From Prosthecomicrobium pneumaticum (lineage in GTDB: Bacteria; Pseudomonadota; Alphaproteobacteria; Rhizobiales; Kaistiaceae): a stretch of DNA of 64,000 bases. Shown one piece after another: positions 26,057 to 34,142 of the stretch (its first letter is position 1; each line of letters begins with the position of its first letter). Both the position numbers and the translations under genes were made by a program. Location of the stretch: positions 261,591 to 325,590 of the forward strand of contig NZ_JACHOO010000003.1 in NCBI RefSeq assembly GCF_014199915.1. The letters run 5' to 3'. Under the pieces are notes generated by a model. That model searched no databases. It was not told the DNA's origin and was given only the letters and a program-made list of their open reading frames with translations.

Positions 26057-27051
26057 GGCCCGAGGCGGAGCGCCTCGGGACGCGGAGTGCCGTCGTCTTC
26101 GGCGGCGCCGGTTTCATCGGCGGCCATCTGCTCGCGGGCCTCGCCGCATCGGGCGCGTACCGCACGCTCGTCTCGGTCGACCTTGCTCCCCCGGTTCGGC
26201 CGGTCGCGGGAGTTCGCTACCGCATCGCGGACGTCACCGCGCCGCTTGCCGCCGACCTCTGTCCGGATGCCGATGAGGTCTACGACCTCGCCGCGCTGCA
26301 CAGGACGCCCGGCCATCCGGACGGTGCGTACTACTGGACCAACGTGGTCGGGGCGCTGCGCATCTGCGATTTCGCGCGTGCGGTGGCGGCGCGCACCCTT
26401 GTGTTCACCAGCTCGATCGCCGTCTACGGTCCCTCCGAGACGCCGCTCTCCGAAGATGCCCCGCTGCGGCCCGAAACGGCGTATGGCCGTTCGAAACTCG
26501 CCGCGGAGGAGATCCACCGTCTGTGGCGGCGCGAGGCGGAGTGCCGCCGGCTGGTGATCGTGCGGCCCGGGCTCGTCTATGGCCGCGGCGAGCGCGGCAA
26601 TTTCACCCGCCTCGCCGGGTTGATGCGGCGCGGCTGGTTCGTCTACCCGGGCCGCCGCGACGCGATCAAGGCCTGCGGCTATGTCGAGGACCTCGTCGCC
26701 TCGATCGCCTTTGCGCTGGACAGGCGGGAGCCGGAGATCGTCTACAATTTCGGTCATCCCGAGCCGCCGACGCTCGAGGCGGTCTGCGGCGCGATCGCCC
26801 GGGTCGCCGGCTACCGGCCGGTCCGCCTGGCCGTGCCGGCGCCGCTCCTCTCGGCCGCGGTGCTGCCCTTCGAACTCGCGGACCGGGCGGGCCTGCGCAA
26901 TCCGCTCCATAGGGGGCGGATCGACAAGCTCACCCGCTCGACCCATGTCGTGCCGCGCTGGCTCATCGAGGCCGGCTTCCGGCCGCGCTTCGAACTCGAG
27001 ACGGCCCTCGCCGATTGGCGCAGGACATCCGAACATGCCGACTTCGAGTGA
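26053..27051 (+). CDS. NAD-dependent epimerase/dehydratase family protein
   Basis: 332 residues, extended short-chain dehydrogenase. GGAGFIGGHLLAGLAASG near 17-34 binds NAD; FTSSIAVYG supplies the serine and YGRSK the Tyr/Lys pair; RPGLVYGRGERGNF follows. Likely modifies a nucleotide sugar (4-epimerase, dehydratase or reductase) or a lipid-linked sugar. GTG start in a GTGA overlap with the upstream stop. The substrate cannot be deduced. Confidence 0.88.
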   Translation: MRPEAERLGTRSAVVFGGAGFIGGHLLAGLAASGAYRTLVSVDLAPPVRPVAGVRYRIADVTAPLAADLCPDADEVYDLAALHRTPGHPDGAYYWTNVVGALRICDFARAVAARTLVFTSSIAVYGPSETPLSEDAPLRPETAYGRSKLAAEEIHRLWRREAECRRLVIVRPGLVYGRGERGNFTRLAGLMRRGWFVYPGRRDAIKACGYVEDLVASIAFALDRREPEIVYNFGHPEPPTLEAVCGAIARVAGYRPVRLAVPAPLLSAAVLPFELADRAGLRNPLHRGRIDKLTRSTHVVPRWLIEAGFRPRFELETALADWRRTSEHADFE

Positions 27052-27108
27052 GCCGAGCGTCGGCCGCCCGGCCCGCCGGACCACGATCGGCCCGGGGGTG
27101 CGCCGGCC

Positions 27109-28413
27109 ATGAGCTTTTCCCTCGCCGCGTTGCCCCATCTCGTCCCGAGCGGTCTGCTGGCGCTCAGGGCGGTGGTCCGTTTCGGCCTCCTGCCGTTCCC
27201 GACGGGCCTCGCCGTGATCCTCTTCCTTTCGCAGCTCGTCTTCACCCTCGTCGCGGCGGGGACCATCGACTATCCACATCTGGCGCTCTTCGGGCGCGGC
27301 GGCACGCGCCTGCATTTCGAGCGCACCCTCCTCGTCTATGACGCGGCGGCGCTCTTCACGTTCTTCGCGTGCCACGGCGCCGGTGCCGCTCCCGTCGTAC
27401 CGGCGGAGCGCGCCCCGCAACCGCTCCCCCTCCTGTTGCGCCTCGGGGCGGGCGTCGCGCTTCTGCTCGCCGGGCTCACCGTCTGGTCGATCGACAGGCA
27501 TCATGCGATCGCTCATGCCGGCTATCTGAACGTCGCCTTCGATCAGGGCTTCGTGCACCGCTTCGGCGCACCGCTCGCGGCGACCCTGCACCGGCTCTGC
27601 CCGTTCCTCGCCGCGCTCCTCGCGGCTCTGCTCGTCGCCTTCCTCGTCCTCCGCCAGCGTGCGCTGGCGCTTCTCTTCGGCCTGCTCTCGGCCTGTTCCT
27701 ATCTCTACCTTCTCAGTATCAACACCCGGACCGCCGCCTTCGGGCCGGCGATCCTCGCACTCGGCGCGCTCGGCCTTCGCCCGCGCGGCGCTATGGCGAT
27801 CGCGTTCTCATCCGGGCTTCTCGTCGTCTATGCGCTCCTCAATGCCTTGCTCGGGCGGGAAGCGCCGGCCGAGGGCCTGGCCATGCTGCCCGACACGTTC
27901 GCCGCCGTCTGGTCGCCGGCCGGTGCGGCGGCGGCGCTGCATCTGCTGCCCAATCTGTGCGAAGGGATCTTCGTCGTGGCGGAGGGCTTCGGGCTCGAGG
28001 CCCGCTTCGGTGCCGCCTACACCTGGCTGTCGCTGTCGCCGCTCCCCTCGCTCGCCGACGGCTTCGTGGATGTGTTGCCGCAGCAGGTGCGGCTGCACGC
28101 CTATGTGCCGATGGCGGCGGTCACCGAGCTGTGGCGCTTCGGCCTGCTGCCCGCAGCGCTCGTCCTGCTTCTCGTCTATGGCCTTGTGCGCGCCCATTTC
28201 ACGCTCCGGCGGGCGAGCCCGGTCGCCTTTCTGGCCGTCAACTTTCTCCTCTTCGCGACGCTTTTCGTCGGCTTCGCCTATCCGGTGCGCTCGGCGCTCA
28301 AGTTCCTCTGGCTCGGCTATGCCATCGTCGTGCTCACGCGGTGCACCGATATGTCCACGAGGCGTTCTGCGGCACCCGACATCGCATCCTCGCCCGCGCG
28401 GGGGCTGCCGTGA
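27109..28413 (+). CDS. Polytopic membrane protein, probable polysaccharide polymerase (Wzy-like)
   Basis: 434 residues with about ten to twelve hydrophobic helices and a larger periplasmic loop near 245-330 (ALLGREAPAEGLAMLPD.., SLADGFVDVLPQQVRLHAY). No conserved motif I can name, but Wzy polymerases share only topology. Position between epimerase and glycosyltransferase supports a polymerase role. The following glycosyltransferase begins inside its stop codon (GTGA). Confidence 0.65.
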   Translation: MSFSLAALPHLVPSGLLALRAVVRFGLLPFPTGLAVILFLSQLVFTLVAAGTIDYPHLALFGRGGTRLHFERTLLVYDAAALFTFFACHGAGAAPVVPAERAPQPLPLLLRLGAGVALLLAGLTVWSIDRHHAIAHAGYLNVAFDQGFVHRFGAPLAATLHRLCPFLAALLAALLVAFLVLRQRALALLFGLLSACSYLYLLSINTRTAAFGPAILALGALGLRPRGAMAIAFSSGLLVVYALLNALLGREAPAEGLAMLPDTFAAVWSPAGAAAALHLLPNLCEGIFVVAEGFGLEARFGAAYTWLSLSPLPSLADGFVDVLPQQVRLHAYVPMAAVTELWRFGLLPAALVLLLVYGLVRAHFTLRRASPVAFLAVNFLLFATLFVGFAYPVRSALKFLWLGYAIVVLTRCTDMSTRRSAAPDIASSPARGLP

Positions 28414-29618
28414 ACGCGCGGCTCCGCGTCCTCCTTGTTCTGCCCTCGGTCACAGCGGAGGGCGGCGGCGTCACCGAGGCGGCGCGCCGGTTGGCGCTCG
28501 GCCTCGCCGGCCGGCCGGAGATCGCCCTCGCGGTTGTCGCCCCGCGGGATGGCGGCGCCTTCGATCCGGCGGACTGGCCGGGCGTGCCGATCCGCACCTT
28601 CCGCTATGTCGGCTCGTCGCGTTACCGCTTCTCGCCCGGGCTGATCCGCCATCTCCTCGCGGTTCAGGCCGACCTGCTTCATCTGCACGGCCTCTGGACC
28701 GCGCCCGGCCTCGCGGTCTTCCTCGCTGCGCGGCTCCGCCGGCTGCCGCACATCGTCACGCCGCACGGCATGCTCGAGCCCTTCATTCTGCGCCGGTCGC
28801 GCCGCGCCAAGGCGCTGGTCGGCGGGCTCTATCAGACCGCGTTGCTCCGGCGCGCATCGGCTGTGCAGGTGACGACGGACGTCGAGGGCGGGCAACTCGC
28901 TGACGCCTCGGGCCGGCGCAGCCGTCATGTGATCCCCAATGCGGCGCCGGAGCCGGCCGAGAGGCCGGGACCGGTGCCGGACGGTTGGCCGCCGGAGGTG
29001 TGGCTGCCGGAGGTGTGGCTGCCGGACTTGGCGGCGCGGCGCATCTATCTCTTTCTCGGCCGGCTGCACGAGAAGAAGGGATGTGCCGAGCTCTGCGACG
29101 CCTGGGACGCGGTCTGTCTCGACGCCGGTTTCGCCCGCCGCGCCGCGCTCGTCGTTTGCGGCTGGCCGGACGGCCCGGGCGATGTGCCGGCCCGCGTCGC
29201 GGCGCTCGGCCTGCGGCACGGCAATGCGCTCTTTGTCGGGCCGCGCTTCGGCGCCGAGAAGGCGGCGTTGCTCGCCCGCGCGCATTTCCTCGTCCTGCCC
29301 TCGAAGAGCGAGGGCATGCCGATGACGGTGCTCGAAGCCTGGGCGGCGGGTACGCCGGTGCTGATGACCGAGGCTTGCCGTCTGCCGGAGGGCTTCGCCG
29401 CCGGGGCCGCGCTGCGGATAGGCGAGGACGCGCCCGCCATCGCCGAGGGTCTGCGCGTCGCCGACCGGCTGAGCACGGAGGAGCGGGCGGCGATGGCGGC
29501 GGCGGGCCGGGCCCTCGTCGCCGCGCGCTTCTCCGCGGCGGCGGTGGCGGCGAGCATCGCGGCGCTGTATCGGGCCGTTGCAGATCGAGCCCGGATGCCG
29601 GCGGAGAACGCCTCATGA
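28410..29618 (+). CDS. Glycosyltransferase family 4
   Basis: 402 residues from the GTG at 28410 (VNARLRVLLVLPSVTAEGGGVTEAARRL). N-terminal domain: LLHLHGLWTAPGLAVFLAARL and HIVTPHGMLEPF; C-terminal domain: YLFLGRLHEKKGCAELCDAW and the donor site SKSEGMPMTVLEAWAAGTPV. GT-B retaining fold. A 15-bp perfect tandem repeat at 28991-29005/29006-29020 duplicates PEVWL in the linker between domains. Overlaps both neighbours by four bases (GTGA, ATGA). The much longer open frame from 27369 is a shadow upstream of this start. Confidence 0.92.
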   Translation: MNARLRVLLVLPSVTAEGGGVTEAARRLALGLAGRPEIALAVVAPRDGGAFDPADWPGVPIRTFRYVGSSRYRFSPGLIRHLLAVQADLLHLHGLWTAPGLAVFLAARLRRLPHIVTPHGMLEPFILRRSRRAKALVGGLYQTALLRRASAVQVTTDVEGGQLADASGRRSRHVIPNAAPEPAERPGPVPDGWPPEVWLPEVWLPDLAARRIYLFLGRLHEKKGCAELCDAWDAVCLDAGFARRAALVVCGWPDGPGDVPARVAALGLRHGNALFVGPRFGAEKAALLARAHFLVLPSKSEGMPMTVLEAWAAGTPVLMTEACRLPEGFAAGAALRIGEDAPAIAEGLRVADRLSTEERAAMAAAGRALVAARFSAAAVAASIAALYRAVADRARMPAENAS

Positions 29619-30184
29619 AGGGTCTCCGTGCCGCGCTGCCCGCCCGCCATGCCGGCAGCCGCCGCAATTTCACCTGGGGCCATATCGGCTTTCGTGCCGC
29701 CTGGGCGCTCGCCTGGCTGGTGTTCGCCGCCTGGACCCCGCCGCCGCTGCACGGCTGGCGGCGCCTCTTGCTGCGGCTCGCCGGCGCCCGGCTCGGTGCG
29801 GGCGCCCGGGTCTATGGCTCGGCCCGGATCTGGTACCCGCCGCATCTCGCAATGGGCGCGGGCGCGGTGCTCGGACCGCATGTCGTCTGCACCACGATGG
29901 CGCCCGTCACCATCGGCCGTCTCGCGACGGTGTCGCAGTATGCCCATCTCGTCACCGGCACGCACCGCCTCGACGATCCGGATTTCGGCCTTTCGGCGGC
30001 GCCGATCGTGCTCGGCGATCACGTCTGGATCGCCTCCGGCGCCCTTGTCGGACCCGGTGTGACCGTAGGGGAGGGCGCCGTGCTCGGCGCGCGCGGCGTC
30101 GCCTTCCGCGATCTGGCGCCGTGGACCGTCCATGTCGGCAATCCGGCCCGGCCCGTGCGCCCGCGCCCGCGGTTCGCGCGATGA
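29615..30184 (+). CDS. WcaF-like acetyltransferase (left-handed beta-helix)
   Basis: 189 residues from the ATG overlapping the previous stop. NFTWGHIGFRAAWALAWL, then hexapeptide repeats GARLGAGARVYGSARIWYP, AMGAGAVLGPHVVC, VTIGRLATVSQYAHLVTGTH, and IVLGDHVWIASGALVGPGVTVGEGAVLGARGVAF. Homologous to colanic-acid WcaF; acetyl-CoA-dependent O-acetylation of a sugar in the repeat unit. Ends 2 bp before the convergent phosphoesterase gene. Confidence 0.9.
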   Translation: MKGLRAALPARHAGSRRNFTWGHIGFRAAWALAWLVFAAWTPPPLHGWRRLLLRLAGARLGAGARVYGSARIWYPPHLAMGAGAVLGPHVVCTTMAPVTIGRLATVSQYAHLVTGTHRLDDPDFGLSAAPIVLGDHVWIASGALVGPGVTVGEGAVLGARGVAFRDLAPWTVHVGNPARPVRPRPRFAR

Positions 30185-30186
30185 CG

Positions 30187-30969
30187 CTATTCCGCGACCA
30201 AGAACCGGGGCGGTCCGTCGCCGAGCCGCACCGCACACAGCCGGCCGGTCGCGAAGCAGCCGAGATCGATGCCGATGCGGCGGCCGTCGAAGGACGGCTC
30301 GCGCTGCGGCGTATGGCCGTGCACGACGACGGCACCGAGCGGCTCGGTGGCGGAGAGGAAGGGCTCCCTGATCTCCGTGAGATCGCGCTCGCTCTGGGCC
30401 TCGATCGGCACGCCCGGCCGCAAGCCGGCATGGACGAGGACGAAGCCGTCCCACAGGGCGGCCACCGGCAGGCCGCGGAGGAACGCGATATGCTCGGCGG
30501 GGATCACGGACTGCGCCGCGGCGGCGAGTCCGCGCAGCCCCGCGCCGGCGAATCGGCTCCCCGGCGAAAGACCATAGGAGGCGAGCGTCTCCATCCCACC
30601 CTGGGTGAGCCAGAAGGCGGTCCGCTCCGGCGCGTCGAGGAAGGCGAGGAAAGCCAGTTCGTGATTGCCGCGCAGCACGAGCCGCTCGAATCCGGCCGGC
30701 GGCGGCGCGAGCAGATGGCCGATCACGCCGGCCGAGGCCGGCCCGCGATCGACGAGGTCTCCGAGCAGCACGATCAGCCGCCGTTCGGCCGACAGGGCGG
30801 CGGCATCCGCCGCGATCATCGCCTCGAGCGCGATCAGCTGATCGAGGCAGCCATGCACATCGCCGATCGCGTAGACGAGGTCCGCCTCCGGCCTCAGGAT
30901 CGAAAGGCGGCGTTCGGGCACGCCGATGCGCCGCGCCAAACCGAAACCGCGCCTGATCGCGCCGAGCAT
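30187..30969 (-). CDS. Metallophosphoesterase, PPP (ApaH/serine-threonine phosphatase) family
   Basis: 260 residues. The full PPP set is visible: DVHGC near 36-40, GDLVDRGP near 70-77, RGNHE near 99-103, and late histidines in VLVHAGLRPG and VVHGHTPQ. Cytosolic protein or small-molecule phosphatase using two metals. It is the only minus-strand gene in the polysaccharide cluster, convergent with the acetyltransferase and divergent from the Wzz/kinase gene (160 bp between starts). That location suggests, but does not show, a role in opposing phosphorylation in this pathway. Confidence 0.92.
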   Translation of the reverse strand: MLGAIRRGFGLARRIGVPERRLSILRPEADLVYAIGDVHGCLDQLIALEAMIAADAAALSAERRLIVLLGDLVDRGPASAGVIGHLLAPPPAGFERLVLRGNHELAFLAFLDAPERTAFWLTQGGMETLASYGLSPGSRFAGAGLRGLAAAAQSVIPAEHIAFLRGLPVAALWDGFVLVHAGLRPGVPIEAQSERDLTEIREPFLSATEPLGAVVVHGHTPQREPSFDGRRIGIDLGCFATGRLCAVRLGDGPPRFLVAE

Positions 30970-31128
30970 GCGTCTGCTTGTCCTTCTTCGTGCGCGTGGG
31001 AACACGAGCCGGCGAATGCGGCACGGCGATGGCCACGCCGGCCGGCAGGTGCGACCTGTGGTTGGTGCTTCGATCGCGCCGATATAGGTCCTGCCGCTGC
31101 GGAACGCCAGAGTCCGCCCCCATCGGAG

Positions 31129-33243
31129 ATGCGCGGCACGCGGGCTGCGTCCCTTGCGGACGAGCCGGGGGCCGAGCTGCGGCGAGCGATCGGCCTGTTG
31201 CGGCGGCAGCGGCGGCTCATTCTCGGCGTCGCGGCGGCGACCGTCTTCCTCGTGCTCCTCCTCGCGCTCGCGCATCCGCCGCGCTACGAGGCCCGCACGC
31301 TCATCCTCGTCGAGGCGGCCGAGCGCAGTCCGCTCGCCATGGCCGGCGCAGCCGACCCGCCACAGGACGATGGCGGCCGGATCGACGGCGAGGTCGAGAT
31401 GCTGCGTGCACCGGCAACGGCGGGCCTCGTGATCGCCGATCTCGGCCTCGCCGATCCGGTCTTCGCCCCGCGCCGCACGGTGGTCGACCTCTTCCGTCCA
31501 TTCGGCACGAGGGTCGCCGCCGATTCGCCGGAGCAAGCGGAACAGCGGGCGCGCGACCGGCTCGAAGCCGATGTCTTCATCCTGCGCAAGGGGGCCACCC
31601 GGCTGATCGAGATCTCGGCGCGCGCCGATGAGGCGGCTGCGGCCGCCCGGCTCGCCAACGCGTTCGCCGCAGCGCACCTCGAGATGCGTCTCGCCGCGCG
31701 GGTCGGCGCGCTCGAAGCGGGGCAGCGCGCCTTCGACCGGGCCGCGGAGGCCGCCGCGTCGGCGCTGTCCCGCGTCGAGGCGGGGCTCGACGCCTTCGTC
31801 GAGAAGGCCGTCCGGTCACTGCCCGACCCCGCAGCGCGATCGCGGTTCGAGATGATGCTCGCCGAAATCGACGACGCGGAGGCGGCTCGCACCGGCCTCG
31901 GTGCGACGATCGCCGCAACGGCCGATCTCGCCGGCCGGCGCGACTGGTCCGGTCTCGCCGCGCGGATCAGTTCGGCGCGGCTGTCCTCGCTCGTCGCCGA
32001 GCGGATCGACCTCCTCAACCGGCTGAGTGCCGCGCGCGGCACGGTCGATCTGCGGCTCCGCCTCGCCGCGCTCGAGCGGCAGCTCGACACCGAATACCGC
32101 GCGGCGGCGGCCGACCTGCGGCTGCGGCTCGAAACACGGCGGAGCGAAGAGGAGGCGCTGCGTGCTCGGCTCGCGGAGGCCTTCGAAGCGAGCGCGCTGA
32201 CGCCGCCTCTCTTGCAGCGCTTCTTCGAGCTGCGCCAGGCCGCGGCGAGCAATCGCGACCTTTATGCGCGCGCGCTCGCCGGCTCGACCGCCTTCGCCGT
32301 CGAGCGGGCGGCGCAGCTTCCGGAAAGCCGAATCGTTTCGCCCGCACTGGTGCCCGGCCGCCCGGCCTCGCCCGATCTGCCGCTCGTGCTGGCCCTGTCG
32401 GGGCTCGGCGCGCTGGCGCTCGGCATCGGCGCGGCGGTGCTGCGCGAGCGGCACGCCGGCGGCTTCGTCGATGCCGATGCGGAAGGGCTCGACGCACCGG
32501 TGATCGCGCTCTTGCCGGAGACGGCCGGCTTCACCGGCGAGGCTCTCGGAGCGGCCTTCGGCGGCCCGGAGATGGTGTTCGGCGAGGCCGTCCGGCGCTT
32601 GCGGGCGGCGCTCGAAGGCGGCCGGCGGGTCGGCATGCGGTCGGGCCGTGGTCGGGTCGTGCTCGTCACCTCCGCCGAGCACGAGGAGGGTAAAAGTCTG
32701 GTCGCGCTGGCCCTCGGGCGCGCCTTCGCCCGGGCGGGCCGCGCGGCTCTGCTCGTCGACGGCGATTTCCGGCGGCCGGCGTTGCATCGTCTCGTAGGGC
32801 TCGCCCCGCGGCGCGGGCTCGCCGACCACCTGAGCGGCGCGGACCCCGAGGCGAGCACGGCGATGCGCGCGACCGACCCCGCGAGCCCGCTCCGCCTGGT
32901 GCTCGGCTCCGCGGGCCGTCGCGCCGCCTCCGAGGCGCTCGCCGAGTCGCCCCGCCTCGCGGGCCTGATCGAAGAATCGCGAAGCGCCGCAGACTTCGTC
33001 CTCCTCGACAGTTCGCCCGTGCTCGCCGCGGTCGATCCCTGTCGGCTCGCGGCGGAGGCCGATCTCGTGCTTCTCGTGCTTCGTTGCGGACGGACGAGCC
33101 GTCCCTCAGCGCGCGCCGCACTCGCTGCGCTCGGGCGGAGCGCGCCGGAGACGCCGGTCCTCGTGGTCCTGAACCGCGCCGAGCGCGGTCTCGGCCGTTT
33201 CTTGCCGCTCTGCATCGGCGAGTCTCGGAAGCGGGCCATCTGA
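31129..33243 (+). CDS. Wzz/BY-kinase-type polysaccharide co-polymerase ATPase
   Basis: 704 residues. TM1 near 26-45 and TM2 near 415-435 flank a periplasmic Wzz domain with coiled coils; the second helix is preceded by a proline-rich PALVPGRPASPDLP. The C-terminal ATPase domain has EEGKS (K522; Walker A), LLVDGDFRRP (Walker A', D544/D546) and FVLLDSSPV (Walker B, D627). BY-kinases normally end in a tyrosine cluster that is autophosphorylated; no tyrosine is present in the last about 197 residues here. It sets chain length and drives export. Start ATG 31129 with GGAG immediately before; the open frame further upstream is non-conserved. Confidence 0.88.
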   Translation: MRGTRAASLADEPGAELRRAIGLLRRQRRLILGVAAATVFLVLLLALAHPPRYEARTLILVEAAERSPLAMAGAADPPQDDGGRIDGEVEMLRAPATAGLVIADLGLADPVFAPRRTVVDLFRPFGTRVAADSPEQAEQRARDRLEADVFILRKGATRLIEISARADEAAAAARLANAFAAAHLEMRLAARVGALEAGQRAFDRAAEAAASALSRVEAGLDAFVEKAVRSLPDPAARSRFEMMLAEIDDAEAARTGLGATIAATADLAGRRDWSGLAARISSARLSSLVAERIDLLNRLSAARGTVDLRLRLAALERQLDTEYRAAAADLRLRLETRRSEEEALRARLAEAFEASALTPPLLQRFFELRQAAASNRDLYARALAGSTAFAVERAAQLPESRIVSPALVPGRPASPDLPLVLALSGLGALALGIGAAVLRERHAGGFVDADAEGLDAPVIALLPETAGFTGEALGAAFGGPEMVFGEAVRRLRAALEGGRRVGMRSGRGRVVLVTSAEHEEGKSLVALALGRAFARAGRAALLVDGDFRRPALHRLVGLAPRRGLADHLSGADPEASTAMRATDPASPLRLVLGSAGRRAASEALAESPRLAGLIEESRSAADFVLLDSSPVLAAVDPCRLAAEADLVLLVLRCGRTSRPSARAALAALGRSAPETPVLVVLNRAERGLGRFLPLCIGESRKRAI

Positions 33244-33343
33244 GCCCGAGGCCCGTTCGCATCGACCGATGCGTGGTCCGCCTTGCCGGCCGCCGCGCGG
33301 GCGTTACCTGAGCAAGGGTCCCGATCACGATGGAGCGAGTTCC

Positions 33344-34141
33344 ATGCCGGCCCTCAGATGGTTCGCCTGCGCGCTTCTGGTGTTCGCCTCCGGTGCGGTG
33401 CACGCCGCCGACATCGCGGTCGATCTCGAGCTTGTGCTCGCCGTCGACGTCTCGCGCTCGATGGATGCCGAGGAACAGGCCCTGCAGCGCAACGGCTATG
33501 CCGCGGCGATCACGCATCCCGATGTCCTTGCCGCGATCCAGGACGGACCCCTCGGCCGGATCGCGGTGACCTATGTCGCCTGGTCGAGCCCGGTCGGCCA
33601 GCAGGTCATCGTGCCCTGGACGCTGATCGACGGGGCGGAGAGCGCGGCGGTCTTCGCCGCGCGGATCGCGCCCGCCGCCTTCGACGGCCGCTTCGGCACA
33701 TCGATTTCGTCGAGCCTCGTCTTCTCCGCCGGTCTCTTCGAGGGCAACGGCTTTTCCGGCGAACGCCGGACGATCGATGTGTCGGGCGACGGTCCGAACA
33801 ATTCCGGTCCGCCGGTCGCTCCCGCGCGCGACGCGGTGGTGGCGGAGGGCATCGTCGTCAACGGCCTGCCGATCATGCTGCGGCCCTCGGCCGGCATCGG
33901 CATCTACGGCATTGCCGATCTCGACGTCTATTACGCGGATTGCGTCATCGGGGGACCCGGCGCCTTCATCGTTCCGGTGGTCGGGCTCGAAGGCTTCGCC
34001 GATGCGGTGCGGCGCAAGCTGGTGCTCGAGATCGCGGCGCGTCCGTCGCTCGTCCTGCCCGCCGCCGACCGTCGCGTCCTCGGGGCGAGCGACTGTCTGA
34101 TCGGCGAGAAGCTCCGCCGCAACTGGATGAATGATCGTTAG
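33344..34141 (+). CDS. DUF1194 domain-containing protein (secreted VWA-like)
   Basis: 265 residues with a signal peptide of about 20 residues (CALLVFASGAVHA, cleaved before ADIAV). VDLELVLAVDVSRSMDAEEQALQRNGYAAAI is the DUF1194 opening and resembles a metal-ion-dependent adhesion site (DxSxS); RTIDVSGDGPNNSG and GIYGIADLDVYYADCVIGGPGAF follow. A periplasmic or exported von Willebrand A-like fold protein of unknown role, widespread in Rhizobiales. ATG preceded by GGAGCGAGTTCC. Confidence 0.9.
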   Translation: MPALRWFACALLVFASGAVHAADIAVDLELVLAVDVSRSMDAEEQALQRNGYAAAITHPDVLAAIQDGPLGRIAVTYVAWSSPVGQQVIVPWTLIDGAESAAVFAARIAPAAFDGRFGTSISSSLVFSAGLFEGNGFSGERRTIDVSGDGPNNSGPPVAPARDAVVAEGIVVNGLPIMLRPSAGIGIYGIADLDVYYADCVIGGPGAFIVPVVGLEGFADAVRRKLVLEIAARPSLVLPAADRRVLGASDCLIGEKLRRNWMNDR

Positions 34142-34142
34142 C

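Noticed and set aside
27369..29618. 749-residue glycosyltransferase start at 27369
   Set aside because: Its first 347 residues are an off-frame translation of the polymerase-like gene; the GTG at 28410 overlaps the upstream stop in the same GTGA style as its neighbours.
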